A stretch of DNA of 43,203 nucleotides from a virus. Below the pieces are notes generated by a model. The model did not search any database, was not told the origin of the DNA, and was given only the letters and a program-made list of their open reading frames with translations. How positions within the stretch are numbered: position 1 is the stretch's first letter; the number at the start of each line of letters is the position of its first letter. The stretch is taken from the IMG/VR virus record IMGVR_UViG_3300030616_000008, positions 1-43,203 of that record. One strand, 5' to 3'. Both the position numbers and the translations under genes were made by a program. Positions 23,421-30,539 of the stretch are shown here, piece after piece.

Positions 23421-23672
23421 TCATTTTTCTTTTATTTTCAGTGGGCTTTTATCTAATCTTTCTGTTAGTCTTTGAATTTCCTCTCGTATTCCCTGTTCTT
23501 TTGCTTTGTATTTTGCATATTGTTTTGCGTGATATTCTACATTAAACTTTACTGATGACATATCTTCTTCCAAAGCTGTTAATACATCTCTATCTTGTAT
23601 ATCTCTGTCTAGTTGTGTCTTCGGTGGCTCATATATTACTACTTCTTTCTCTTCTTTCTTTTTATCAAACAT
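23421..23672 (-). CDS. Coiled-coil protein
   Basis: 83 residues from ATG 23672 (AAGGAG site 6 bases upstream); an earlier in-frame ATG at 23696 contains that site. Lys/Glu-rich N-terminus, then YEPPKTQLDRDIQDRDVL and a charged helix to the end. Unknown. Confidence 0.5.
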   Translation of the reverse strand: MFDKKKEEKEVVIYEPPKTQLDRDIQDRDVLTALEEDMSSVKFNVEYHAKQYAKYKAKEQGIREEIQRLTERLDKSPLKIKEK

Positions 23673-23735
23673 ACTATTCTCCTTGCCTCTCGGCATAGCC
23701 GTACCACACCATGACGTGTAAGTACAGCTCTTTAT

Positions 23736-23933
23736 TTACATTACTGATAATAGGTCAGAAAAATCATCTTCTGTTTTCTTCTCTCTAAACATTAGAGTAT
23801 CTGGTTGTCGTTCTGTTCTAGCCATCCATTGTTCTCTAGAATACTTATTATTATGCACTAAACAGGCATTACATGGATATTGCCACGATTTCTTTTCAAA
23901 ATGTACACATTCAAAACAATATTTTCTCTCCAT
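23736..23933 (-). CDS. Cysteine-rich small protein
   Basis: 65 residues: YCFECVHFEKKSWQYPCNACLVHN gives a compact four-cysteine site, common in small phage proteins. Acidic end. Unknown. Confidence 0.55.
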   Translation of the reverse strand: MERKYCFECVHFEKKSWQYPCNACLVHNNKYSREQWMARTERQPDTLMFREKKTEDDFSDLLSVM

Positions 23934-23946
23934 GTAACCACCAGTA

Positions 23947-24156
23947 TTAGATATAGTCGTCTACAAGTTTTCGTAATTTTTGTTCAATATCTACTGCTTT
24001 TTCCATTGACCTTTCGTATGTAGATATAAAGTATTTCATTGTTAATATCTTTTCTCCTATTGTTACACAGTATTTATCAAGTAACGCAAATTGTTCTTCT
24101 GAATATTTCAGAAACTCATCTGAATCTACTTTTAACATTTTTCCTTTTTCTACCAT
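23947..24156 (-). CDS. Small helical protein
   Basis: 69 residues, helical, no motif. ATG after AAGGAGATGAAAG. Unknown. Confidence 0.5.
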   Translation of the reverse strand: MVEKGKMLKVDSDEFLKYSEEQFALLDKYCVTIGEKILTMKYFISTYERSMEKAVDIEQKLRKLVDDYI

Positions 24157-24168
24157 CTTTCATCTCCT

Positions 24169-24414
24169 TTATTCTATAATTTTTATTCTTCCAAGACTAT
24201 CTGTTTTTATGCCAAAATGTAACGGTATCCCTCTGTATAACAGCATTCCTTCATCTGTTATTTTTGCTATAAAATAGCCAATTTCATCTTTGTCGTTAAC
24301 ATCTTTTATTTTAAGTATTATATCATTTGACATATCATCTCTTGTTAGATATATTAATGCATTCTTTGGTGTTGTGTCCTCTTCTTTTAGTATTAAATTC
24401 ACTTTCTTATCCAT
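24169..24414 (-). CDS. Small beta protein
   Basis: 81 residues, strands dominate (VNLILKEE...ALIYLTRDD...DIILKIKDV). Strong AGGAGGTGAAAG site, which also ends the zinc frame upstream. Unknown. Confidence 0.55.
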   Translation of the reverse strand: MDKKVNLILKEEDTTPKNALIYLTRDDMSNDIILKIKDVNDKDEIGYFIAKITDEGMLLYRGIPLHFGIKTDSLGRIKIIE

Positions 24415-24417
24415 CTT

Positions 24418-24519
24418 TCACCTCCTATACATCTGATTACATATCGTACATTTACCATTAGTATGATACGTAGTAGTTTTACATTTCTTACAATATTTAA
24501 CTCTAGTTGTCGTATATAC
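24418..24519 (-). CDS. Zinc-ribbon frame without a standard start codon
   Basis: YCKKCKTTTYHTNGKCTICNQMYRR is a clear CxxC...CxxC ribbon that ends inside the next ribosome site. Upstream, the frame has a stop at 24525 and no ATG, GTG or TTG before the ribbon. The only nearby ribosome-like site is AAGGTGAG. Translation could start at GTA (24519) or ACG (24513), or the gene may be decayed. Confidence 0.4.
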   Translation of the reverse strand, partial: VYTTTRVKYCKKCKTTTYHTNGKCTICNQMYRR

Positions 24520-24550
24520 ACCTCACCTTGTATATATGGATGGGGGAGTA

Positions 24551-24991
24551 TTAATCCCCACCCTGATCTTCTACATAGTCGCTGTAGTATTTAGCCACTT
24601 TGTAAGCTGTATTTCTCCTCACTCCAAACTTCTTATTTTTGTATCCCATTATGTTCAGTGAGTTGTTCAATCCACTTACGTCTTGACTTGCTTTCTCTTG
24701 TCCTACTTCAATCATGCCAGCTTGTAACCCAATCTTCTCTAATACTAGATTGAGTTTTCCTATTGGTATATCGAAACGTCTACCGTGTTTGTCGCTGCCG
24801 CCACCTTTTTCACATAGTTTGTCCATGAAGTCTATTAGTCTTTGTGCACCTTCTTGGTTCTGTTCCAATGTTATCCATCTTCGCCCAGATGATGTTAACT
24901 GTACTTTACTATCCAACACTTCGTTGAAAAAGTCCTCATCATCTAATATTTCATCTATACCAGCGTCTATTTCACTATCTTTTTTTGCCAT
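24551..24991 (-). CDS. Conserved early protein, paralogue 2
   Basis: 146 residues. Acidic start, then SGRRWITLEQ...RLIDFMDKL...SDKHGRRFDIPIGKLNLVLEKIGL...GLNNSLNIMGYKNKKFGVRRNTAYKVAKYYSDYVE. The same framework recurs in gene 26476-26880, so the two are duplicates. Strong AAAGGAGGT site and a palindrome upstream (25018-25029). The basic RR/KK core suggests binding to nucleic acid, but no named family comes to mind. Confidence 0.65.
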   Translation of the reverse strand: MAKKDSEIDAGIDEILDDEDFFNEVLDSKVQLTSSGRRWITLEQNQEGAQRLIDFMDKLCEKGGGSDKHGRRFDIPIGKLNLVLEKIGLQAGMIEVGQEKASQDVSGLNNSLNIMGYKNKKFGVRRNTAYKVAKYYSDYVEDQGGD

Positions 24992-25017
24992 TTAGTTTTT
25001 ACCTCCTTTGTCATCTA

Positions 25018-25029
25018 ATCATATATGAT
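25018..25029. promoter_or_regulatory. 12-bp palindrome (possible operator)
   Basis: ATCATATATGAT lies 27 bases before the start of gene 24551-24991, overlapping a TATA-like core. It suggests regulated transcription of that gene. Confidence 0.4.
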
Positions 25030-25055
25030 GACTCTAAATTATTCATATTGCTTTA

Positions 25056-25166
25056 TTATTTTGTATTTCTAGTTTTTGTTCCACATCTTTCACATACAAA
25101 ACCTTTAGCAACAATCACATAATCATCACACTTAGGACAATATTCAATATCTGGTTCTTCCCACAT
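25056..25166 (-). CDS. 36-residue zinc-ribbon protein
   Basis: IEYCPKCDDYVIVAKGFVCERCGTKT: complete ribbon. Starts one base after the previous stop. Third gene of a short cluster behind the promoter at 25600. Confidence 0.6.
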   Translation of the reverse strand: MWEEPDIEYCPKCDDYVIVAKGFVCERCGTKTRNTK

Positions 25167-25167
25167 C

Positions 25168-25320
25168 TTAATCACGTTTCTTCCACGTTGGTGGTATACT
25201 TATAAGTTCACCTTGTTCTTTCTTACGTTCCCACCATGTTTTTGTGCCATAATATTTAACCTTAATTTTATGTATATCACTTTGTTGAAAATGTACAATA
25301 AAATCATCATCATCATTCAT
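25168..25320 (-). CDS. 50-residue basic protein
   Basis: MNDDDDFIVHFQQ start, then KIKVKYYGTKTWWERKK and a Pro-containing basic tail. Its ATG overlaps the upstream TGA. Unknown. Confidence 0.5.
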   Translation of the reverse strand: MNDDDDFIVHFQQSDIHKIKVKYYGTKTWWERKKEQGELISIPPTWKKRD

Positions 25321-25496
25321 AATGTATCTCTCCATATAGTAGGTAGTTCTATCAACTTCTTTACCTCACCACCATTTCCACATACGGGACATATACCACT
25401 ACCTAAAAGTATACTTCTATATGTTTCACACTTGGTACATATATATGATACTAATGTACCAGCTTCAGTTAAACCTTCGTATATTTCAATCAACAT
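25317..25496 (-). CDS. 59-residue zinc-ribbon protein
   Basis: YICTKCETYRS...GSGICPVCGNGGE ribbon. GAGGTAAAC upstream, and a TATA box 100 bases before (25600-25607) is a fitting promoter. First gene of a three-gene cluster. Confidence 0.6.
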   Translation of the reverse strand: MLIEIYEGLTEAGTLVSYICTKCETYRSILLGSGICPVCGNGGEVKKLIELPTIWRDTL

Positions 25497-25599
25497 TGTT
25501 TACCTCATTTTGTGCTACATCCCTTTTGTGCGTTGGTGCATTATTATATCTGGGTAGATTTGTTAATAACACATTCAACTATACACTGGTTTACAGCGT

Positions 25600-25607
25600 T
25601 TTATATA
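25600..25607 (-). promoter_or_regulatory. Candidate TATA box for the 25.0-25.5 kb zinc cluster
   Basis: TATATAAA on the minus strand in a 244-base gap (25497-25740). Farther upstream in the gap lies a near-perfect palindrome, CTGATAT-AC-ATATCAG (25687-25702), and ATATCAGTTAT occurs at 25623 and 25697; these may be operator sites. Confidence 0.5.
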
Positions 25608-25740
25608 CGACACACACACCAAATATCAGTTATTTTTTATTTATATTTGTGCACTAATACATATATATGTGGATGGGATGATACACCTGATATACATATC
25701 AGTTATACACTATATACCAACAATACAAACAATCATATTT

Positions 25741-25863
25741 TTATTTGTGCTGACACTTCAACACTCTATTCTTGTAGCTTTCTTTATATGCACAGTATTT
25801 ACAATTCTCCTCTTTTGCCACCGTACCAAATAAGCTACATTCTATTAAATTCTTTGTTTTCAT
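25741..25863 (-). CDS. 40-residue cysteine protein
   Basis: ECSLFGTVAKEENCKYCAYK...LKCQHK, four cysteines plus a histidine, likely one zinc. GGAGGCAAAACGA upstream. Confidence 0.55.
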   Translation of the reverse strand: MKTKNLIECSLFGTVAKEENCKYCAYKESYKNRVLKCQHK

Positions 25864-25899
25864 TCGTTTTGCCTCCATCAATACAAACAACCATACAGT

Positions 25900-26289
25900 T
25901 TATAGAAAGTTGTTATTTTTACCGTAGTTGTTTACATATCCTTTATGTTGTTTCTCATTTTCTATCCAAAGAGATATATCTTCTAGTATACATATTACTT
26001 CTATTTTGTACATTGGTATTTTAATGTTGTCTATCCTATAAATCATTTTCACATTGTTATCTTTGAATTTCTTAAGTTTGTCTATGTTTCTGTATAATAT
26101 CTTTTCAGTTATATTGTCTCCACGTACGCTTAATATCTTTTTACCGTATTTGTGTTCTAATTCTCGTATTCTCATTATCTTTGGTTTATTTGCTGTTTTT
26201 ATACAATCTTTGAATATATCTCTTAAGTCTTTGTCTACCATTTTGTATGCTTTGGATAATTCTATTTCTAATTCTTCTATTGTCGGCAT
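25900..26289 (-). CDS. Unknown protein
   Basis: 129 residues, Lys/Ile-rich and basic, with helices and an ILEDISLWIENE segment near the end. GAGGAGAAAG upstream, inside the small gene before it. Unknown function. Confidence 0.55.
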   Translation of the reverse strand: MPTIEELEIELSKAYKMVDKDLRDIFKDCIKTANKPKIMRIRELEHKYGKKILSVRGDNITEKILYRNIDKLKKFKDNNVKMIYRIDNIKIPMYKIEVICILEDISLWIENEKQHKGYVNNYGKNNNFL

Positions 26290-26381
26290 TTGACTTTCTC
26301 CTCTTTTTTGTGCTTGAATACTAAAATCAAATTTCTACTTTTTGTGAGTCTTTCTTCTACTTCTATTTCTGTTTCTGTCAT
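26277..26381 (-). CDS. 34-residue charged protein, tentative
   Basis: MTETEIEVEERLTKSRNLILVFKH...: short acidic helix and beta strand. No strong ribosome site, but its end overlaps the next start and carries that gene's site, as for other genes here. Confidence 0.4.
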   Translation of the reverse strand: MTETEIEVEERLTKSRNLILVFKHKKEEKVKCRQ

Positions 26382-26449
26382 TTGTGCAACCACAACCATA
26401 TTCCTATTTTGTGCTTTCGCACATTCCTTTTAACCACCATGACGTGTAT

Positions 26450-26484
26450 TTAAAAAGTAAGGAAAGTAGTTTTGTCTACTTCCC
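26450..26484 (-). terminator. Hairpin terminator after paralogue 1
   Basis: GGAAGTAG (minus strand) pairs with CTACTTTCC around a 6-base loop, followed by a T5 run. It overlaps the stop region of gene 26476-26880. Confidence 0.6.
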
Positions 26485-26880
26485 TGCTGATTCCACATAA
26501 TCCATGTAGTATTTTGCTGTTTTGTAGTTTGTGTGTCTACGTACGCCTAGTTTTTTGTTTGTATACCCTAGTATGATTAAGCTATTGTTCAATCCTGCGA
26601 TATCGTTACTTGCAACATCACTTCCTACAGAAATCATATTGTCAGGAAAACCACATTTGTGCAAGACTTCATTTAGTTTTTCTATTGGTATATCAAACCG
26701 TCTACCATGTTTATCACTTTGTCCAGCTTTCGCTGTAATTTTGTCCATAAAGTCTATAAACTTTTGTGTCCATTTTGGGTGTGCTTCTGCTACTTCCCAG
26801 CGTCTACCACCTGAACTTAGTGGTACTTTTGTCTGAATGACTTCGTTAAAGAAATCATCATCTAACAAATTGTCTGCCAT
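26476..26880 (-). CDS. Conserved early protein, paralogue 1
   Basis: 134 residues, clearly homologous to gene 24551-24991: shared DDFFNEV, SGRRW, FIDFMDK, SDKHGRRFDIPI, GLNNSL, LGYTNKKLGVRRHTNYKTAKYYMDYVE. It has its own terminator and a TATA-like stretch at 26931-26945 upstream, so it is transcribed as a single unit. Highly expressed early proteins often have such a layout. Unknown function. Confidence 0.65.
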   Translation of the reverse strand: MADNLLDDDFFNEVIQTKVPLSSGGRRWEVAEAHPKWTQKFIDFMDKITAKAGQSDKHGRRFDIPIEKLNEVLHKCGFPDNMISVGSDVASNDIAGLNNSLIILGYTNKKLGVRRHTNYKTAKYYMDYVESAGK

Positions 26881-26995
26881 ATTATTACCTTCTGGACTAT
26901 TTGTCCATATTCCTTTTATACTCTTATGGGGAATATAAAAAGTATTAACCTTTGTCTACATATCCATGCAAAATTAAAGAATAAAAAGAGATGTT

Positions 26996-27307
26996 TTAAT
27001 CTAGTTTTGATATCCTTTTGTGTATTAGTAGAAAAAACACTAATTCTTTTAACAACATCACTTCATCATTTGTCAGTTTGGTTATATCTATATCTATACT
27101 ATTATCACATTCTAAGCAAAGTTGATATAACTTTAATTCTATTTTTTTGTCTTTATCTCTTATAAAGATAAATGCTGAATCAAAATCACATTTAGTTGCT
27201 TCACCAAACCATATTGTGCAACCTCTACCTTCGTCTAGTCTATCGCTATATTTTTGTTCTTCTTCAGTTATTAATAATTCTTTGTCTATTTTTACTTTTG
27301 TTATCAT
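26996..27307 (-). CDS. First early gene, unknown protein
   Basis: 103 residues, acidic, with CTIWFGEATKC and LCLECDNS cysteine pairs and a hydrophobic helix (EVMLLKELVFFLLIHK) near the end. AAGGATAAC upstream. It is nearest the divergent control region, so it is likely expressed first. Unknown function. Confidence 0.55.
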   Translation of the reverse strand: MITKVKIDKELLITEEEQKYSDRLDEGRGCTIWFGEATKCDFDSAFIFIRDKDKKIELKLYQLCLECDNSIDIDITKLTNDEVMLLKELVFFLLIHKRISKLD

Positions 27308-27530
27308 GTTATCCTTCTCTTTGGCTATTTTGCCTTATGGTGTAGATAGGTTAATAAAAAGTAAGAATATGGTTGTTTGTATTGTCAGTATTACCAACAG
27401 TACATATAGTATATTGTCTACCACCACGTGAGAGCTACTCTTTCGTATAATGTATATCTTATACTTATTGTGGGTTTATGTAGTATTCTACTATACTGTA
27501 TTGTTTTGTGCGTGTGTCATTTCGTACTAA
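27308..27530. other. Non-coding upstream region of the early block
   Basis: No supported gene. It holds small palindromes such as GTAGTATTCTAC (27480-27491) and AT-rich TATA-like stretches (CTTTTTATTA on the minus strand near 27345), so the early promoter is probably here, but I cannot point to one convincing box. Confidence 0.4.
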
Positions 27531-27660
27531 GTAGGGTTTTGTGTAGGCATACCCTACGCTACCGAGTTGCGTACCCTACTCATGCCTACCCGTAGGGCGT
27601 GGTATCGGCGTTAAGCCAAATCCACTCTCGGCAAGGTTACATCAACTAGGGGGTATATAA
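27531..27660. other. GC-rich self-complementary block
   Basis: About half G/C in a genome that is otherwise mostly A/T. GTAGGCAT (27543-27550) pairs with ATGCCTAC (27582-27589); inside, TACGC (27555) pairs with GCGTA (27569). CCCTACG (27552) can also pair with CGTAGGG (27591), and CCGAG (27562) with CTCGG (27627). GTGG/CCAC plus GGC/GCC form another hairpin (27599-27624). Such islands in AT-rich archaeal genomes are often structured RNA. Alternatives are an origin structure or recombination site. Confidence 0.55.
27654..27660 (+). promoter_or_regulatory. Candidate TATA box (plus strand)
   Basis: GGGGG then TATATAA, the same layout as at 1156-1170. It points into the repeat region, where no gene follows for a kilobase, so it would make a non-coding transcript or a replication primer. 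Confidence 0.35.
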
Positions 27661-27807
27661 ATGTTGCTATTATATCTTTTTATTTTACACAACTTATGTT
27701 ATCTATTTTGTACTTTAGTTTACATATGTTATATATAATCAATTTATATGATATCGTGCCAATGATAAGCATTGTCTTTTAGTGTGTTGCTTAACTACCT
27801 TTACCCT

Positions 27808-27879
27808 GTAAAGCTACCATTTTAACTATGTAAATGTTGTAACGCTACAACCTTAACGTTGTAAAGCTTCAACCTTAAC
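27808..27879. repeat. Three iterons of 20 bp
   Basis: Copies at 27808-27827, 27838-27857 and 27860-27879, approximate consensus TGTAAMGCTWCMAYYTTAAC. Direct iterons beside an AT-rich segment are typical binding sites of replication initiators. No initiator apart from the SF3 helicase is recognised in this genome. Confidence 0.7.
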
Positions 27880-27907
27880 AACCATTCAAACTTTGTGCAA
27901 ACTGTTG

Positions 27908-27960
27908 CATGGTAACATATATCACGCCACATTGTGAATCATGGTAACACATATCACGCT
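27908..27960. repeat. 20-bp direct repeat pair
   Basis: CATGGTAACATATATCACGC at 27908 and CATGGTAACACATATCACGC at 27940, one base different, 32 bp apart (three helix turns, same face of DNA). Likely binding site for a dimeric or cooperative protein. Confidence 0.7.
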
Positions 27961-28110
27961 ATATTATACGTCAATTTATATATAAATGAAAGAATAAAAA
28001 TGCGGGTATTCCAAAATAGCAAATTGTAAAATCATAATGAAAAACAGAATGAAGTACAAAATAACATAAAAAACGCTGTCAAAAATCTCAAGGTTATACA
28101 ACTGCAAGGA

Positions 28111-28286
28111 AAAAAACATAATCCCCTTCAACCCAGTAACAGAATAAATTCTAAGGAAGAACACATAGTGGTTTGCATACAATACTAATCCCTCGGTTAC
28201 ACTTTTTTGTATTTCTTACCTATATAAACATTTTTCAATTTTAAGAAAAAAAAATAAGTGGTTGTAAAAAGGCAAAAAGTGTAACC
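28111..28286. repeat. Boundary element copy B (divergent hub)
   Basis: Left arm at 28111-28136 matches copy A (11932-11957) nearly base for base. Then a perfect 13-bp inverted repeat, GGTTACACTTTTT at 28195-28207 and its complement at 28274-28286, around a 66-base A/T-tract spacer that aligns with the copy A spacer. The distance between left arm and inverted repeat is 58 bases here and 23 in copy A, so arms and repeat are separate conserved units. Confidence 0.8.
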
Positions 28287-28365
28287 TACGGGCAAAGTCT
28301 GGATTTAGATGTAATTTTAGATGTGGATGTAAGCGTAGTTTCTGCAACGTTGATTTTGATAAAAC

Positions 28366-28485
28366 TACAGCGTTTTTTACATCTCGTTGCATCATATTCT
28401 GAACTTCACACAATCGCTATCTCGCTGTAGATAATTTAATCATCTCTGCGTAGATTAACGACAGCATTTTTCATTTCTCGCTGTA
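28366..28485. repeat. CGCTGTA repeats
   Basis: TCTCGCTGTA occurs at 28420-28429 and 28476-28485, with an inverted TACAGCG at 28366 and weaker copies (ATCTCTGCGTAG at 28442). They lie between boundary element B and the late promoter and could bind a late-gene regulator. Confidence 0.5.
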
Positions 28486-28602
28486 ATCAACTATGACTTC
28501 AAAATTTTCCTCTCGTATCCTTTAAGATTGACGGTGTCAATGTGGGGTACGGGGAGATAATATTTTTCGTCTTGTACTTCTTGTTGTACGTCATTTCTAA
28601 AT

Positions 28603-28617
28603 CGAAAACTTTATATA
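28603..28617 (+). promoter_or_regulatory. Late promoter (BRE/TATA)
   Basis: CGAAAAC followed by TTTATATA is close to the ideal methanogen-type BRE plus TATA box. Transcription would start near 28640, about 60 bases before the first late gene. Confidence 0.7.
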
Positions 28618-28702
28618 TTCACAAGTAGATACAGTTATTATAAATTAGATTATATTTTAATACATTTTGATATGAAATTAGGTGTAAATAGAGGGAAAAA
28701 GC

Positions 28703-28921
28703 ATGGCAAAATGTCCTAAATGTGGGGTAAACAATAGTGAACAACAATGGAATTTTAGGTTATTACGTAAGGAATGGCAATGTATTAGATGTAAAACTAG
28801 GTGGATTTATAGATATGGGAGAGAATTTATAGTTTCAGATAAGGATTATTTTGAAAGATTGAGTTTTGATGACTTTATGAAAGTTGTAAAAGGTGAAAAA
28901 TGCCGAGAGATAGAGATTTAA
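28703..28921 (+). CDS. Zinc-ribbon protein, first late gene
   Basis: 72 residues: CPKCGVNNSEQQWNFRLL...WQCIRCKTRW, a full zinc ribbon, then a helical acidic tail. AGAGGGAAAAAGC before the ATG. It overlaps the next gene by 22 bases. Ribbons of this kind recruit polymerase or DNA; a late transcription factor is a fair guess from its position. Confidence 0.6.
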   Translation: MAKCPKCGVNNSEQQWNFRLLRKEWQCIRCKTRWIYRYGREFIVSDKDYFERLSFDDFMKVVKGEKCREIEI

Positions 28922-29553
28922 AGAGAGAAGTTAAGATTAAAGAGCTTGTTGCTAGTGGTATTACAAGTCCAACTGAGATTTTAGACAGATTGGAAAAAGA
29001 TTATGGAATGAAGATTAGCAGAATGCAATTACATTGTGATTTAAAAAAGATATCTGGGGCTGGTGTCGATGAAAGTGATGCTACTGTTAGAGATATGCTT
29101 GATAGAGTAGATTCATATTTAAAATTTGATGAGAAATTAGTAGATAAGGCAATAGATGCAGGAGATTACAAAACAGCGTCGCAAATGATAAGTAGTGCAA
29201 TATCTAATTCTGAAAAATACATAAGATTAGTTAATTTAATACGTGAAACCGAACATCTTATAAATTTAGAGAAACAGAGTAAAGAAGGAAAGTTTGCAAC
29301 TAAGGAAACAATAAGATTTGTAGATGCACCAGCTGAAATAGATGTTAGACGTGTTAGTATAGAAGCTGGTAGAATGGCTATAGCTAAATTTAGAAATATA
29401 ATAAAAGATGAATTTATGCGTATTTATGATACTGAAGAAAGATTTATTAATACTACATCTAAAGATGTGAAAGATGTTATGATTTCAAGATTGCAAAAAT
29501 TTAAAGAAAGTTTTTTAGAAATATTGGAAAGATATAAACCAAAGGAGGAATAA
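28900..29553 (+). CDS. Putative terminase small subunit
   Basis: 217 residues. N-terminal helix-turn-helix-like region (IKELVASGITSPTEILDRLEKDYGMKISRMQLHCDLKKI) and long helices after it, as in TerS proteins that recognise packaging DNA and form a ring. It comes first in the packaging cluster, upstream of the nucleases and TerL. GGTGAAAA before the ATG. The family call rests on layout and position. Confidence 0.6.
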   Translation: MPRDRDLKREVKIKELVASGITSPTEILDRLEKDYGMKISRMQLHCDLKKISGAGVDESDATVRDMLDRVDSYLKFDEKLVDKAIDAGDYKTASQMISSAISNSEKYIRLVNLIRETEHLINLEKQSKEGKFATKETIRFVDAPAEIDVRRVSIEAGRMAIAKFRNIIKDEFMRIYDTEERFINTTSKDVKDVMISRLQKFKESFLEILERYKPKEE

Positions 29554-29554
29554 A

Positions 29555-29875
29555 ATGCCAATAGCATTAAAAGTTGGAAATATGATAGATGAAAAAAAGT
29601 TGAACAAAGGAGAAGCAATTGATTTTATAGTATTTCTGGAATATGAAATAGATAGACATATTCGTGCTTGTCGTAAATGTCAATCAGTACTTGTAAAGAG
29701 AGAAATACCTAATATTTTGAGGCAATCATATAAATGTTCATATGAAAATCATAAAAAAGATATATATGAAACAGCCAAAGGAATAGATTATCTTAGAAAT
29801 ACTCATGTAATAACTGAAACTGATGTAAAAGAAAGAAAATTAAACTTAAGGATGGCACGTAATTATGTCGGATAA
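29555..29875 (+). CDS. Unknown packaging-cluster protein
   Basis: 106 residues, basic, helical, with a RACRKCQSVLVKRE cysteine pair and a later YKCSYENHKK; perhaps one zinc site. AAAGGAGGAATAAA before ATG. Overlaps the nuclease gene. Unknown function. Confidence 0.5.
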   Translation: MPIALKVGNMIDEKKLNKGEAIDFIVFLEYEIDRHIRACRKCQSVLVKREIPNILRQSYKCSYENHKKDIYETAKGIDYLRNTHVITETDVKERKLNLRMARNYVG

Positions 29876-30530
29876 AGAATTAGATGCAATAGCTTCAGAT
29901 ATACTTCAGGATAATAAAGATGATGATTTTTATTATGTTGAAAATACTCCATATATAAGAGTTACAAGAGTGCTTAATGTTATAGCAAAGCCAAGGCTGT
30001 ATGCATGGTATGGTAAATATGGTACAGTTGAATGTAGACGGATAAGTAAAGAACGTAAAGCATTTGGAACAAGAATGCACAAGTATTTTGAGAATTATTT
30101 AAAAGGTAAAGAGCCAGATGAAAGATATATGGAGCCAGAGGAAAGGTCTGTATTTTTTACATTTAGAGATTGGATAGAAGAAAGAAAAGTTGAGCCTATG
30201 TTTCTAGAAAAACAGGTTGTATCTAAATATGGATATGGTGGAACTATAGATTTCGTGGGAAAAGTAGATGGTGTCCTTACTATAATAGATTGGAAAACAG
30301 CTAAAGATATATATGATGATTACCCAATACAACTAGGTGCATATTATAATGGATTAAAGGAAGTAGAAGAAATTGATGTTGAATCAGGAATTATAGTTAC
30401 ATTTAGAAATCTTACAGCAAAACCTATTGTATTAACAAGGCAACAATTAAATACGTTATTTAAGATATTTTTAGCTGCGTACAGAGTGTGTCAATATAAG
30501 AAATTTGGAATAGAAGGACTTAAGATTTAA
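29865..30530 (+). CDS. RecB/Cas4-like PD-(D/E)XK nuclease
   Basis: 221 residues. Motifs in order: GTRMHKYFE (H72), a glutamate near 115 (FLEKQVV), YGGTIDFVG (D129), TIIDWKTAK (D142, K144) and the helical YPIQLGAYYN (Q156, Y160). This is the full RecB/PDDEXK_1 set, so the active site is intact. It would cut or trim DNA during recombination, replication or packaging. It sits in the late packaging cluster, not among the early genes, which suggests a role in processing DNA for packaging. Confidence 0.85.
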   Translation: MSDKELDAIASDILQDNKDDDFYYVENTPYIRVTRVLNVIAKPRLYAWYGKYGTVECRRISKERKAFGTRMHKYFENYLKGKEPDERYMEPEERSVFFTFRDWIEERKVEPMFLEKQVVSKYGYGGTIDFVGKVDGVLTIIDWKTAKDIYDDYPIQLGAYYNGLKEVEEIDVESGIIVTFRNLTAKPIVLTRQQLNTLFKIFLAAYRVCQYKKFGIEGLKI

Positions 30531-30539
30531 TTCGGATGT

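Noticed and set aside
27661-27738. 25-residue hydrophobic peptide just after the TATA box at 27654
   Set aside because: The ATG lies one base after the TATA box, too close to be on a transcript starting from it, and there is no ribosome site.
27976-28413. Two minus-strand frames (68 and 65 codons) across boundary element B
   Set aside because: They overlap the repeated arm and inverted repeat, lack ribosome sites and have odd composition; conserved non-coding DNA explains the region better.
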